Of a DNA stretch of 64,000 bases, positions 30,324-39,768 are shown piece after piece (the first letter of the stretch is position 1; every line of letters begins with the position of its first letter). The DNA comes from Arcobacter sp. (GTDB lineage: Bacteria; Campylobacterota; Campylobacteria; Campylobacterales; Arcobacteraceae), in NCBI GenBank assembly GCA_002869535.1, contig PKUK01000001.1:372001-436000 (forward strand), written 5' to 3'. A model generated the notes under the pieces. The model worked only from the letters and a program-made list of their open reading frames with translations. It was not told where the DNA came from and did not search any database. The position numbers were made by a program, and so were the translations under genes.

Positions 30324-30798
30324 GTCTATATCTTAATAAGAAGTTTTCTAAATCATTATTCTTATCAAATTTGATTAAATAATATTTTGCCCATGGATTT
30401 TTAAGAGGAATTGATTCTATTAGTTTTGACTCTTTTTCTAGTTCTTTTATCTCTACATAATTTTTTTCATAGTTTTTCTCATCTTCTAATTCTTCTTGCG
30501 TATAACTTTGTTTATCTATAGTTATATTTGGTGTTTCACTTTTTTTATTATTTGCAACATAAACAGAAACTATAAAGTTTTCATAATTATCATCATACTT
30601 CTCTTCAACTTTATTTAAATAAGTTGCCGTAAATAGCGCAACTACTTCTTCATCTTTTATGATATCAGTTTTTTTTGTGTATTGTAAAGAGTTTAAATAA
30701 AAATCGTCTTTATCAAAATATTTAGTTATAGAGTAAGAGCTACATCCACTTAAAAAAAGTAAAAAAGTAAATAAAATAATTGATAAAAATTTGTTCAT
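30289..30798 (-). CDS. Hypothetical lipoprotein
   Basis: The N-terminus is a lipoprotein signal (FLSIILFTFLLFLSGCSSYS) with lipobox LSGC, so the mature protein is lipidated on the Cys and probably held in the outer membrane. The mature part (about 150 residues) is charged and beta/alpha mixed, with no recognised domain. Its 3' end overlaps the Slt-like gene on the other strand by 35 bases. Function unknown. Confidence 0.8.
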   Translation of the reverse strand: MNKFLSIILFTFLLFLSGCSSYSITKYFDKDDFYLNSLQYTKKTDIIKDEEVVALFTATYLNKVEEKYDDNYENFIVSVYVANNKKSETPNITIDKQSYTQEELEDEKNYEKNYVEIKELEKESKLIESIPLKNPWAKYYLIKFDKNNDLENFLLRYRLNQTLKAEISF

Positions 30799-30876
30799 AG
30801 AATCTCCATATTTGTATAATAATTTGGTGATTTTACACTAAAGATACTTTAACCATCATTTAGATAAAATCCCCAA

Positions 30877-31380
30877 ATGAAATTAAATACAAAAAAATAT
30901 TTAGCTGTTGCATTCACAGGACCTTCAAATAGTGGAAAAACTACCCTAGTGGTAAAAGTATCTAGTATTTTACAAGATATGGGATATAAGGTTTGTATTG
31001 TAAAGCATGACCCTAAGGATAAAGCAAGCTTTGATAGGGAAGGAAAAGATTCTTATAAATTTTTTCAAACAGGAGCAGATGTAGCTGTTGTTGGACCTAC
31101 AAGAACAACTATGTTTAAACAAGAAACTTCTTCTATTGAGGAAATAATTGATATGTTTGGAGAGTTTGACTATCTTTTAGTAGAAGGACTTAAAACCTTA
31201 CCTCTACCTAGAATTGCAGTGTTTAGAGACAGAATTGAAGAATCATATTTTGAACTAACTGATGTTATTGCAACAGATGAAAGTATAAGTGATGTTCCCC
31301 AAGGAATGAAAAGATTAGACTTAAATAATCCAGAAGAGATAATCAAATGGATTGAACAAAATGCGAAAAGAGTAAAATGA
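30877..31380 (+). CDS. mobB: Molybdopterin-guanine dinucleotide biosynthesis adaptor MobB
   Basis: A P-loop GTPase that assists MobA in making the molybdenum guanine-dinucleotide cofactor for nitrate reductase, formate dehydrogenase and similar enzymes. Walker A is [15 protein letters not shown] near residue 14, followed by [25 protein letters not shown], the MobB pattern. [18 protein letters not shown] matches the end of the nucleotide-binding domain. The 167-residue length is normal. It overlaps fbp by four bases, an unusual pairing that only suggests co-expression. Confidence 0.92.
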   Translation: MKLNTKKYLAVAFTGPSNSGKTTLVVKVSSILQDMGYKVCIVKHDPKDKASFDREGKDSYKFFQTGADVAVVGPTRTTMFKQETSSIEEIIDMFGEFDYLLVEGLKTLPLPRIAVFRDRIEESYFELTDVIATDESISDVPQGMKRLDLNNPEEIIKWIEQNAKRVK

Positions 31381-32225
31381 TGAATGAAATATTTGATGCC
31401 ATAAAAGAATCAGCTATAAAGATTAAATACTTAATAGAAACTGGTGATACTGGAAAAAGTGAACAAGAAAACTCAACTGGGGATACTCAACTAAAACTAG
31501 ATATTCAAAGTGATGTTATTATTGAAGAGATATTTGCAAAAATAAAATCAATAAACTCAATAGTTAGTGAAGAACAAGAGAGTATTGTAAATCTTCATGA
31601 TGATGGAAAGTATTTAATTGCTTATGATCCTTTGGATGGTTCGTCACTTGTTGATGTGAATTTATCAGTGGGTTCTATTTTTGGTATTTATGAAAATGAA
31701 TTCAATGCTGCAAATATAATAGCTTCTGTTTATGTAGTATTTGGACCTAGAGTTGAGATGGTAATTACAACAGATGATGTAAAAATGTATAGATTACTAA
31801 ATAATGAATTTAAATTTATTCAAGATATCAAATTAAATGAAAAAGGTAAATTAAATGCTCCTGGTTCTACTCAGAACTGTTGGGCTCCTTTTCATAAACA
31901 ACTTATAGATGATATCTTCAATGATGGATATAGATTAAGATATAGCGGTGGAATGGTTCCTGATCTTCATCAAATACTTCTTAAAGGTGGAGGACTTTTT
32001 TCATATCCAGGAACAACTGATAGACCAAAAGGAAAATTAAGACAACTTTTTGAAGTATTTCCTTTCGCACTTACTTATGAAAAAGCTGGTGGTGGAGCAG
32101 TTGATGGATTTAAAAGAGTTTTAGATGTAGAGACTACTCATATCCATGATACAACTCCTTGTTTCTTTGGTTCAAATGATGAGATAAATAGAGTTTTAAA
32201 AGTTTATAGTGAAAATGGAAAATAG
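31377..32225 (+). CDS. fbp: Fructose-1,6-bisphosphatase, class I
   Basis: Gluconeogenic enzyme that removes the 1-phosphate of fructose-1,6-bisphosphate. The metal site is [20 protein letters not shown] (D-P-L-D-G-S-S). The substrate region includes [40 protein letters not shown] and a later DGFKRVLDV. At 282 residues it is shorter than the 330 usual in other bacteria but typical for the phylum as I recall it. Two ATGs (31377, 31380) overlap the mobB stop. It sits with pckA and oadAB in the same region, all gluconeogenic. Confidence 0.93.
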   Translation: MMNEIFDAIKESAIKIKYLIETGDTGKSEQENSTGDTQLKLDIQSDVIIEEIFAKIKSINSIVSEEQESIVNLHDDGKYLIAYDPLDGSSLVDVNLSVGSIFGIYENEFNAANIIASVYVVFGPRVEMVITTDDVKMYRLLNNEFKFIQDIKLNEKGKLNAPGSTQNCWAPFHKQLIDDIFNDGYRLRYSGGMVPDLHQILLKGGGLFSYPGTTDRPKGKLRQLFEVFPFALTYEKAGGGAVDGFKRVLDVETTHIHDTTPCFFGSNDEINRVLKVYSENGK

Positions 32226-32415
32226 TCAAAACAAAAACCAATGGGATGATGCTTTAGAAAATCAAATTATTGGTTTAAAGGAGTGTCAAAAATCTTACAA
32301 CTTGGATTCTTGTACTCCTTGTGAGAAATTTTTTGATTGTGAAATAAGAAAAAAATATGTAATTGCTGTGTATGAATCTATGAACAAAGGTTCTACAGGT
32401 GGATTTGAATTTTAA
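32215..32415 (+). CDS. Small cysteine-containing protein of unknown function
   Basis: A 66-residue protein ([20 protein letters not shown]) with four cysteines ([23 protein letters not shown]) in a C-x10-C-x2-C-x5-C spacing that could bind a metal or cluster. I choose ATG 32215 over an in-frame GTG at 32209; both overlap the end of fbp. The end reads [11 protein letters not shown]. Similar small proteins beside metG are, in my memory, common in the group, but no function is known. It precedes metG by 13 bases. Confidence 0.7.
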   Translation: MENSQNKNQWDDALENQIIGLKECQKSYNLDSCTPCEKFFDCEIRKKYVIAVYESMNKGSTGGFEF

Positions 32416-32428
32416 TTAAAGGTAAAAA

Positions 32429-34378
32429 ATGAATTGTCATAAAAATGTTTATATTACTACTCCAATATATTATGTAAATGATGTTGCACATATAGGACAC
32501 GCCTATACTACAATTATTGCTGATATGTTGGCTAGATACTCAAGGTTAACTGGTAAAAAAACTTTTCTTCTTACTGGTACTGATGAACATGGACAAAAAA
32601 TCGAAGAGAGTGCAAAACTTAGAGGTAAAACTTCTAAAGAGTATGCAGATGAAGTTTCTGGTAAGTTTAAAGCCTTGTGGGATGATTTTGATATTACATA
32701 TGACAAATTTATAAGAACAACTGATGAAGAACATAAAACTGGTGTTCAGTTTGCATTTGAAAAGATGTTTAACAAAGGTGATATCTATAAAGGTGAGTAT
32801 GAAGGATATTATTGTGTATCATGTGAGACATTTTTTACTGAAAAACAACTAATTGAAAATGAGTTTTGTCCCGACTGTGGAAAACCTACAAATATAGTAA
32901 AAGAAGAGAGCTATTTCTTTAAACTATCTGCCTATGAAGATAAACTTTTAAAATGGTATGAAGATAATCCTGACTGTATTTTACCTCGTTCTAAAAAAAA
33001 TGAGATTATCAATTTTGTAAAAAGTGGATTAAGAGATCTATCTATTTCAAGAACATCTTTTGATTGGGGAGTTAAGTTACCTGAATCACTAAATGAACCG
33101 AAACATGTTATGTACGTATGGTTAGATGCATTGATGAACTATATTACTGCACTTGGATATGGAACAGATGATAAAAACATGGAGTTTTGGCCAGCAAATG
33201 TACATTTAGTTGGAAAAGATATTTTAAGATTTCATGCTATTTATTGGCCAGCATTTTTGATGTCTTTAGATTTACCACTTCCTAAACATATAGCAGCTCA
33301 TGGTTGGTGGACTAGAGATGGAGATAAAATGTCTAAGTCAAAAGGTAATGTAGTAAACCCTAAAGAAGTAGCGGATGCTTATGGACTTGATGCTTTTAGA
33401 TACTTTATGCTCAGAGAAGTTCCTTTTGGTCAAGATGGAGACTTTTCTCAAAAAGCCTTAATGGATAGAATTAATTCTGATTTAGGAAATGACCTAGGAA
33501 ACTTACTTAATAGAATCATAGGAATGAGTGGAAAATATTTTGAATATAAAGTAACTTCAAATGACTTAATAAAATTCCATAAAAAAGAGTTAGATGAAGT
33601 AAACGAAATACTAGACGGAATTGAAACTTATGTTTACAATATGCAATTAAATAGATATCTTGAAGAGATCTGGAAAGTTTTAACTATAGCAAATAAAGCA
33701 ATTGGTGATTATGAACCATGGACTAAAATGAAAGAAGGAAAAGTAGAAGAAGCTATGGCACTAGTAGCATTAATTACTAATATCATGGCAAGAGTTGCCC
33801 TACTTTTAGATTCAGTAATGCCAGAAAAAATTTCAAAAATAGCTCAATCTATAGGATTAGAGATAAACAGTGATAATTTTACAAAAATAGTTCTAAACAA
33901 AGAGTTACTTCCTGATGTAGTTATAACAAAAGTAGAACAACTGTTTCCTAGAATTGAAGAGATTTTATTAGAGCAAGCTTCACCTGCAGTTGTTACTACT
34001 CAACCTGCTAAAAAAGAAGTAGAAAAAACTGAAGAAATAGTTGAAGAAGATAATCTTATTACAATTGATAAATTTTTTGAAACAACTTTAAAAATTGGTA
34101 CAATTGTAGAGGCCGAAGAAGTTCCCAAATCAAAAAAACTCCTAAAACTACAAGTTGATTTAGGTGAAGGAAGAAATAGACAGATTTTAGCAGGAATAAA
34201 AGAGTCATATTCAGCTGAAGAACTTGTTGGAACACAAGCTTGTGTTGTAGCAAACCTAAAACCAGCAAAACTAATGGGAATGTTAAGTGAAGGTATGCTT
34301 TTAGCTGCTCGTGATGAAAATGGTTTAAATCTTGTTCGTCCTGAAAAACCAAAAGTTTCTGGAACGAAAATCTCTTAA
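32429..34378 (+). CDS. metG: Methionyl-tRNA synthetase
   Basis: Charges tRNA-Met. Class I motifs are intact: the HIGH-type site is HIGHAYTTIIADMLARYSR and KMSKS is in GDKMSKSKGNVVNP. A knuckle with CVSC and CPDC binds zinc. The C-terminal third carries the OB-fold Trbp-like domain (LKIGTIVEAEEVPKSKKLLK), giving the dimeric 649-residue form. It is preceded closely by fbp and the Cys-rich gene. Three tRNA genes, two of them with CAT anticodons, occur near 43 kb, so a Met-charging enzyme has substrates in the window. Very secure. Confidence 0.97.
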   Translation: MNCHKNVYITTPIYYVNDVAHIGHAYTTIIADMLARYSRLTGKKTFLLTGTDEHGQKIEESAKLRGKTSKEYADEVSGKFKALWDDFDITYDKFIRTTDEEHKTGVQFAFEKMFNKGDIYKGEYEGYYCVSCETFFTEKQLIENEFCPDCGKPTNIVKEESYFFKLSAYEDKLLKWYEDNPDCILPRSKKNEIINFVKSGLRDLSISRTSFDWGVKLPESLNEPKHVMYVWLDALMNYITALGYGTDDKNMEFWPANVHLVGKDILRFHAIYWPAFLMSLDLPLPKHIAAHGWWTRDGDKMSKSKGNVVNPKEVADAYGLDAFRYFMLREVPFGQDGDFSQKALMDRINSDLGNDLGNLLNRIIGMSGKYFEYKVTSNDLIKFHKKELDEVNEILDGIETYVYNMQLNRYLEEIWKVLTIANKAIGDYEPWTKMKEGKVEEAMALVALITNIMARVALLLDSVMPEKISKIAQSIGLEINSDNFTKIVLNKELLPDVVITKVEQLFPRIEEILLEQASPAVVTTQPAKKEVEKTEEIVEEDNLITIDKFFETTLKIGTIVEAEEVPKSKKLLKLQVDLGEGRNRQILAGIKESYSAEELVGTQACVVANLKPAKLMGMLSEGMLLAARDENGLNLVRPEKPKVSGTKIS

Positions 34379-34386
34379 GAAATATT

Positions 34387-35376
34387 GTGAATATTTCTTC
34401 TGTCATTGATATTATAGATGGGAAGTTACAAAACTCTCCATCTGTCTCCTTTATATACAATATTAAAACTGATGCAAAAAAAGTTATGGAAGGTGATCTT
34501 TTTTTAGCTAAAAATATAAAAGATACTCAACTTGCCATAAAAAATGGAGCATTTGCGGTAGTTCATGACTTTGAAATAGAGATTTTAGATAATGAAATAG
34601 CATGGATAAGAGTCAACTCTCTTGAAGAAACTCTTATCAAATTATTTAGATTTAAGTTTTCAACTTTTAATTTAGAGGTTTATTATTGTGATAAAGTCAC
34701 TTTTGATTTAATAAATATATATAAGGCTTCTAATAAAAAAATAAGAATTATTTTTTCTAAATTAGAAACTTGTGTAAAAATTATTGAAAATATAAATGAA
34801 GATGAGATATTTATTTGTTCAAATGAAGAGCTTATTAAGAGTATATACCCAAACTATAAACCTTTTTCTAAACAAACGTACAAAATAAACAACCTTATAG
34901 AACATTCTTTATTTGAAACTTCATTTTCATATAAAGAAATATTTTTTCATAAATTAAAGTTGTCATCTTTATATATAAATCAATTTTTAGATGTTTATAA
35001 CTTTTTTAATTTAGAATTAGATTTACAAAAACTTATGAAGCTTAACCATTTTAAGCCAATATTTGTAGATAAGTATTTAAATATTATTGATTTTGGAAGA
35101 AGTAATAAAGTTATAATCTGCCAAAAAAACTTAGAATTAATATTAGAGGAAATAAAATATTTAGAAGAGAAATATAAATATGGTAAAACTATATTTATAA
35201 CTCCTTTATTTATAGAAAACTTCAATCAACAACAAATTGTATTAGAAGATATTGGGAACTTAAAAAAGGTCCTAAAAAACGAATATTTCAATGCACTTTA
35301 TATTATAGGTTATGATAAATTAAAAATTGAAGAAACACTAAAACTATCATCAAATGAAACTTCAGAACTCTTTTAA
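34387..35376 (+). CDS. Hypothetical protein with a MurF-like N-terminal domain
   Basis: GTG start after metG. The first 90 residues (SFIYNIKTDAKKVMEGDLFLAK, then LAIKNGAFAVVHDF) match the substrate-binding N-domain of Mur ligases, especially the D-(S/A)-R/K-K-V-x-x-G-D-L-F pattern of MurF and MurE. There is no ATP-binding P-loop (G-x-x-G-K-T) later, so it is not a working ligase. The remaining 240 residues are Lys/Ile-rich with no recognised motif. Its role may be regulatory or in cell-wall precursor binding. It converges on the S24 repressor gene, with a four-base overlap. Confidence 0.55.
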   Translation: MNISSVIDIIDGKLQNSPSVSFIYNIKTDAKKVMEGDLFLAKNIKDTQLAIKNGAFAVVHDFEIEILDNEIAWIRVNSLEETLIKLFRFKFSTFNLEVYYCDKVTFDLINIYKASNKKIRIIFSKLETCVKIIENINEDEIFICSNEELIKSIYPNYKPFSKQTYKINNLIEHSLFETSFSYKEIFFHKLKLSSLYINQFLDVYNFFNLELDLQKLMKLNHFKPIFVDKYLNIIDFGRSNKVIICQKNLELILEEIKYLEEKYKYGKTIFITPLFIENFNQQQIVLEDIGNLKKVLKNEYFNALYIIGYDKLKIEETLKLSSNETSELF

Positions 35377-36029
35377 AATACCATTCCAAAAGAGCCTACA
35401 ACTTTTCCCAAGACTTCAAGTTCATCACTAGCCATAACTTGTACGGGATAATCTTTGTTATCTGAAATAATATCAAGTTTTCCATCAACTCTTTTTTGCA
35501 TTCTTTTTACAAAAAGTCCATGATTTGTAGTAAAGGCATATATCCCATCTCTAAATCCACTTTTTATTGATTTATCTACAAAAATTATATTATTTGAGTT
35601 TAGTGTTGGTTCCATTGAGTCCCCTATTACATTAATAGCTTCAATATTTTTTAGATTTTGCTCACCACCAAGCATATTTATAAAATAAGGTGGAACTTCT
35701 AGCTTTTCATAATTCTCATCACTATCATAAGCACCCCCACCTGCACTAACAGAAATCTCAGGAAAATATTTAATCCAATACTTATCAGTTGAGTCAACCA
35801 GCGAACCAGGATTTTGGTTATATAAAAGCCAATTTATAGAGATTTTTTTAATAGCACAAAAATCAAGTATATTTGAAAAAGGTATTTTGCTTCTATTTTT
35901 CATAGTTGCAAAGTTTGCTTGTGTAAGATTTAAAGCATCAGCAACATCTTTATCAAAAATCTTACCTTTAATTCCATCCGTACTTAAAACATCTTTTAGT
36001 CTTTCAATTATCTCATTTACTAATAACAT
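35373..36029 (-). CDS. LexA/CI-like transcriptional repressor with S24 peptidase domain
   Basis: The N-terminal helix-turn-helix region (IFDKDVADALNLTQANFATM) is of the CI-repressor type. A linker carries a cleavage-type Ala-Gly (VSAGGGAYDSD), then the S24 domain: the serine is in NVIGDSMEPTLNSNN and the lysine in LFVKRMQKRVDG. It is probably self-cleaving on DNA damage or a stress signal. The 218-residue size matches phage-type repressors kept as host regulators. It diverges from a 31-residue ORF, with repeated TGAAATATT boxes between them that are likely operators. There are no phage structural genes next to it. Confidence 0.85.
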   Translation of the reverse strand: MLLVNEIIERLKDVLSTDGIKGKIFDKDVADALNLTQANFATMKNRSKIPFSNILDFCAIKKISINWLLYNQNPGSLVDSTDKYWIKYFPEISVSAGGGAYDSDENYEKLEVPPYFINMLGGEQNLKNIEAINVIGDSMEPTLNSNNIIFVDKSIKSGFRDGIYAFTTNHGLFVKRMQKRVDGKLDIISDNKDYPVQVMASDELEVLGKVVGSFGMVF

Positions 36030-36042
36030 TTTATCTCCTTTT

Positions 36043-36110
36043 TGAAATTATATTACAAAATGAAATATTTTTCAATACTTTTTAAAAAAAATACTAAAAT
36101 TTGAAATATT
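36043..36110 (+). promoter_or_regulatory. Three TGAAATWWT boxes between the S24 repressor and a small divergent ORF
   Basis: TGAAATTAT (36043-36051), TGAAATATT (36061-36069) and TGAAATATT (36102-36110) lie in the 96-base divergent gap, spaced 18 and 41 bases apart. The surrounding DNA is extremely AT-rich, so chance matches are possible. Their position between divergent genes, one encoding a CI-type repressor, fits an operator set that switches both promoters. Confidence 0.4.
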
Positions 36111-36125
36111 ATTTAGGAGAAGAAC

Positions 36126-36221
36126 ATGCAAACAATAATTATAGACACAAAATCATCAATCTCAAAAGCTATCAAAAGAATAGACTATTTATTATACAAA
36201 TATGGTAATAAAATATTGTAA
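36126..36221 (+). CDS. 31-residue ORF divergent from the S24 repressor
   Basis: ATG 36126 has an AGGAGA site six bases upstream. The peptide, MQTIIIDTKSSISKAIKRID and then YLLYKYGNKIL, is basic and would form an amphipathic helix. It lacks a recognised family. A tiny gene opposite a CI-type repressor under shared boxes may be a Cro-like or antirepressor peptide, or a toxic peptide, but function is unknown. The next 117 bases (36222-36338) hold no gene; they contain the start region of oadG. Confidence 0.4.
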   Translation: MQTIIIDTKSSISKAIKRIDYLLYKYGNKIL

Positions 36222-36338
36222 ATATGTACAAAAAATGTAAATTTCAAAATTTAAGAAAAAATATTAGTAAAATTAATTTTAACAAAGGAAAATTACTATA
36301 AAATTGAGTTTGAATTCGGTGTTTTGACGGAGAAATAT

Positions 36339-36587
36339 ATGGAAACAAACTTAGTCATGGAAGCATTTAAATTTATGATTTTGGGTATGGGAATAGTTTT
36401 TTCTTTCCTTATTATCATGGTTTTTGCTTTAAAAGCTCAAGCAGCGCTTATTGGGAAATTTTTTCCTGAAAAAGACAATATAAAGACTGCTAAAAAAGTT
36501 CAACCTAGTGTTGCAACATCTGATACTGCTAAAAAGATTGCTGCTATTTCTGCAGTTATTCAACATCACAATAATCAAAAAGGTTAA
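36339..36587 (+). CDS. oadG: Oxaloacetate decarboxylase gamma subunit
   Basis: A small single-span membrane subunit (MEAFKFMILGMGIVFSFLII, then MVFALKAQ) with a soluble tail rich in Lys, Val and Ala. ATG 36339 has a GGAG site eight bases upstream; the in-frame TTG at 36324 lacks one. It starts the oadG-oadA-oadB operon (five bases to oadA). It holds the complex at the membrane and binds zinc in related enzymes. The 82-residue length is usual. Confidence 0.85.
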   Translation: METNLVMEAFKFMILGMGIVFSFLIIMVFALKAQAALIGKFFPEKDNIKTAKKVQPSVATSDTAKKIAAISAVIQHHNNQKG

Positions 36588-36592
36588 TTTTA

Positions 36593-38401
36593 ATGTCAAA
36601 AAAATATATTGATATAATGGATACCACTTTTAGGGATGGTTTCCAATCAGTTTTTGGTGGACGTGTTTTAATGAATGACTTTTTTCCAGCTGTTGAAGCT
36701 GCAAAAGAGGCAGGAATAAAACATTATGAGTTTGGTGGAGGAGCAAGATTTCAATCTTTATTCTTCTATTTACAAGAGAATGCATTTGATATGATGGACA
36801 AGTTTAGAGAAATTGTTGGTCCCGATGCAAACTTACAAACTCTAGCACGTGGTATTAATACAGTTATGTTAGATACAGGTTCAAGAGACCTTATTGATTT
36901 ACATGCAAAAATGTTTGCAAAACATGGGACTACTACTATTAGAAACTTTGATGCTTTAAATGATGTTCAAAATCTTGAATATTCTGCTGAATGTATCAAG
37001 AAATATGGTTTAAATCATGAAGTAGTTGTTACTCTTATGGACTTACCTCCTGGATGTACAGGAGCACATGATGTACCCTTTTATGAAAAAACATTAAGAC
37101 AAATATTGGATAGTGGAGTTCCTTATGATTCAATCTGTTTTAAAGATGCTTCAGGAACTTCTTCTCCTCAAAAAATATTTGATACTATTAAAATGGCAAG
37201 AAAACTTGTAGGAGATGATACTCATATAAGACTTCATACTCATGAAACAGCAGGAGTAAGTGTTGCTTGTTACTTAGCAGCACTTGATGCTGGTGCTGAT
37301 GGTATTGACTTAGCTGCTAACCCAGTATCTGGTGGTACTAGCCAACCAGATATTTTAACTATGATGCATACTGTTAAGGGAATGAACTATGACCTTGGTG
37401 GTTTAGAAATAGATAAAATTTTAAAATACGAAGAAGTTTTAAATGACTGTTTAAAAGATTATTTCATGCCACCTGAAGCTACACAAGTTTCGCCATTAAT
37501 TCCTTTCTCACCAATGCCAGGTGGGGCATTGACTGCAAATACTCAAATGATGAGAGATAATGGTACTTTACATAAGTTTCCAGAAGTTATAAAAGCTATG
37601 AGAGAAGTTGTTGAAAAAGGTGGATATGGAACATCTGTAACTCCTGTTTCTCAATTTTATTGGCAACAAGCATATGCAAATGTTATGTTTGGACCATGGA
37701 AACAAATTGCTCCTGGATACGGTAAAATGGTACTTGGATACTTCGGTAAAACTCCTGTTGAACCAGATGCCGAGATCGTTGCTCTTGCTGCTGAAAAGTT
37801 AAAATTAGAACCAACGAAAGAGAATCCTTTAGATATTTCAGATAGAGATGAAAAGAAAACTATGAAATACTGGGAAAACAGATTAAATGAAGAAGGCGTT
37901 GAAATAAGTGATGAAAATATTTTCATAGCAGCTGCTTGTGATGAAAAAGGTATTTCATTTTTAAAAGGAAATAGTCCTTTAAGTGTTAGAAAAACTAATA
38001 CAGATATTTGTGAAGACGATAAAGATTGTAAATTAGGAGAAGATAAAGTTATGAGTAATGCAACTGGAAACTATACAGTAGTGGTAGATGGGCAAAAATT
38101 TAATGTAACAGTAGCTGAAGGAAATGCAGATATTCAAGTAACACCTGTACAAGCATCAGCAGAGCCTTCAACACCTGTAAGTGGTGAAGGTGTTGAAATT
38201 GGGGCAACTGTTAGTGGTAATGTTTGGAAAATAACTAAAAATGTTGGTGATAAAGTTGCAAAAGGTGAAGTTATTGCTATTTTAGAAGCTATGAAAATGG
38301 AAATTGATGTTGAATCACCAGTTGATGGTACAATCAAATCTTTCTTAGTTAAACAAAGTGAAGCAGTTGAAGAAGGGCAAGTTATTGCCGTAATTGGTTA
38401 A
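36593..38401 (+). CDS. oadA: Oxaloacetate decarboxylase alpha subunit / pyruvate carboxylase subunit B
   Basis: The carboxyltransferase domain starts [17 protein letters not shown] (D-x-T-x-R-D-G), with a metal-binding HTHETAG and [22 protein letters not shown] in the barrel. The linker contains [14 protein letters not shown], and the C-terminal biotin carrier ends [18 protein letters not shown], where Lys in EAMKM is biotinylated. At 602 residues it matches both OadA and PycB. The neighbours oadG and oadB support the membrane sodium-pump decarboxylase. With pckA it connects pyruvate, oxaloacetate and PEP. Confidence 0.93.
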   Translation: MSKKYIDIMDTTFRDGFQSVFGGRVLMNDFFPAVEAAKEAGIKHYEFGGGARFQSLFFYLQENAFDMMDKFREIVGPDANLQTLARGINTVMLDTGSRDLIDLHAKMFAKHGTTTIRNFDALNDVQNLEYSAECIKKYGLNHEVVVTLMDLPPGCTGAHDVPFYEKTLRQILDSGVPYDSICFKDASGTSSPQKIFDTIKMARKLVGDDTHIRLHTHETAGVSVACYLAALDAGADGIDLAANPVSGGTSQPDILTMMHTVKGMNYDLGGLEIDKILKYEEVLNDCLKDYFMPPEATQVSPLIPFSPMPGGALTANTQMMRDNGTLHKFPEVIKAMREVVEKGGYGTSVTPVSQFYWQQAYANVMFGPWKQIAPGYGKMVLGYFGKTPVEPDAEIVALAAEKLKLEPTKENPLDISDRDEKKTMKYWENRLNEEGVEISDENIFIAAACDEKGISFLKGNSPLSVRKTNTDICEDDKDCKLGEDKVMSNATGNYTVVVDGQKFNVTVAEGNADIQVTPVQASAEPSTPVSGEGVEIGATVSGNVWKITKNVGDKVAKGEVIAILEAMKMEIDVESPVDGTIKSFLVKQSEAVEEGQVIAVIG

Positions 38402-38421
38402 TACTTAAATTGGAGAAATTT

Positions 38422-39747
38422 ATGAATAAAAAATTAATCGCTTCTTTGCTAATTTCATTTTTATGTATGTTTAGCATTAATGCATTTGCTTCTAGTACTA
38501 CGCATGAAAATGTAAAAGTTGAAGAAGTAAAACATGAATATAAAGCAAAATCTTTAAATGAGTTAATTGAATCATTTTATAAAACAACAGGTATTCACTC
38601 ATTTGTAAATCCAAGTGATGATGTTATGACTTCAGAAGCTCATGCTGAAGATGCTAGACCTATGACAACTTTTGAGCAGACATTTGGTAGATTAATTATG
38701 TTTACTGTTTGTTTTGTTCTATTTTATCTAGCAATAGCAAAAGGTTTTGAACCATTACTTCTACTTCCTATTGCATTTGGTGGTTTATTAGCAAATATCC
38801 CACTAGCAGGTATTGGTGGGGAAAATGGAATGCTGGGTATTATTTATAACATGGGAATTGCAAATGGATTCTTTCCTTTGCTTATTTTTATGGGTGTAGG
38901 TGCAATGACAGACTTTACACCTTTATTAGCTAATCCAAAATCAGCTCTTCTTGGTGGAGCTGCACAATTTGGGATTTTTGGTTCACTTGTTGGTGCTGTA
39001 GCAATAGGTTTTGATTTACAAAGTGCATCTGCTATTTCTATTATTGGTGGTGCGGATGGACCAACATCAATCTTTATTGCAAATAGACTTGCGCCTGAAC
39101 TTCTAGGAGCAATTGCTGTTGCAGCTTATTCTTATATGGCACTTGTACCGGTAATTCAGCCTCCTATTATGAAAGCTTTAACATCTGAAGCTGAGAGAAG
39201 AATCAAAATGCCAAAATTAAGAAAAGTACATAAGTTAGAAAAACTTTTCTTACCAATACTTATTTTAATGATGGCTATTATATTATTGCCAGAGTCAACT
39301 CCACTTATTGGAGCTTTCGCATTTGGAAATTTCTTAAAACAATCAGGAGTTGTTGAGAGACTTTCTGATACAATGCAAAATTCTTTAATCAATATTGTAA
39401 CTATCTTCTTAGGTTTAGGAGTTGGTTCAAAATTAGCAGCAGATAAGTTTCTTGTTGTAGATACTTTAGGGATTATGATTATTGGATTATTAGCATTTTC
39501 TGCAGGTACTGCAGCTGGTGTTATTATGGCTAAAATTATGAATAAATTTAGTTCAGAAGATAATCAAATTAACCCATTAATTGGGGCTGCAGGGGTAAGT
39601 GCTGTACCAATGGCAGCTAGAGTTGTTAGTAAAGTTGGTCAGGAATACGATAAATCAAATGTATTATTAATGCATGCGATGGGTCCAAATGTTGCCGGTG
39701 TTATTGGGTCCGCAGTGGCCGCCGGTGTACTATTATCAATATTTTAA
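38422..39747 (+). CDS. oadB: Oxaloacetate decarboxylase beta subunit (sodium pump)
   Basis: An integral membrane protein that decarboxylates the carboxybiotin and exports sodium ions. The [20 protein letters not shown] segment with its Asp is the ion-binding signature, and [21 protein letters not shown] closes the protein. It has an unusual N-terminal leader (a signal-like [19 protein letters not shown]), then an 80-residue polar stretch before the first core helix, making it 441 residues. I use ATG 38422 with a GGAG site; the TTG at 38410 is also open. It ends 21 bases before pckA. Confidence 0.93.
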   Translation: MNKKLIASLLISFLCMFSINAFASSTTHENVKVEEVKHEYKAKSLNELIESFYKTTGIHSFVNPSDDVMTSEAHAEDARPMTTFEQTFGRLIMFTVCFVLFYLAIAKGFEPLLLLPIAFGGLLANIPLAGIGGENGMLGIIYNMGIANGFFPLLIFMGVGAMTDFTPLLANPKSALLGGAAQFGIFGSLVGAVAIGFDLQSASAISIIGGADGPTSIFIANRLAPELLGAIAVAAYSYMALVPVIQPPIMKALTSEAERRIKMPKLRKVHKLEKLFLPILILMMAIILLPESTPLIGAFAFGNFLKQSGVVERLSDTMQNSLINIVTIFLGLGVGSKLAADKFLVVDTLGIMIIGLLAFSAGTAAGVIMAKIMNKFSSEDNQINPLIGAAGVSAVPMAARVVSKVGQEYDKSNVLLMHAMGPNVAGVIGSAVAAGVLLSIF

Positions 39748-39768
39748 TTTATTAGGAAAAAAAGAATA

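Noticed and set aside
35373-36029. The S24 repressor as part of a second prophage
   Set aside because: The flanking genes (metG region and oadGAB) are ordinary host genes and no phage structural or integration gene lies next to it.
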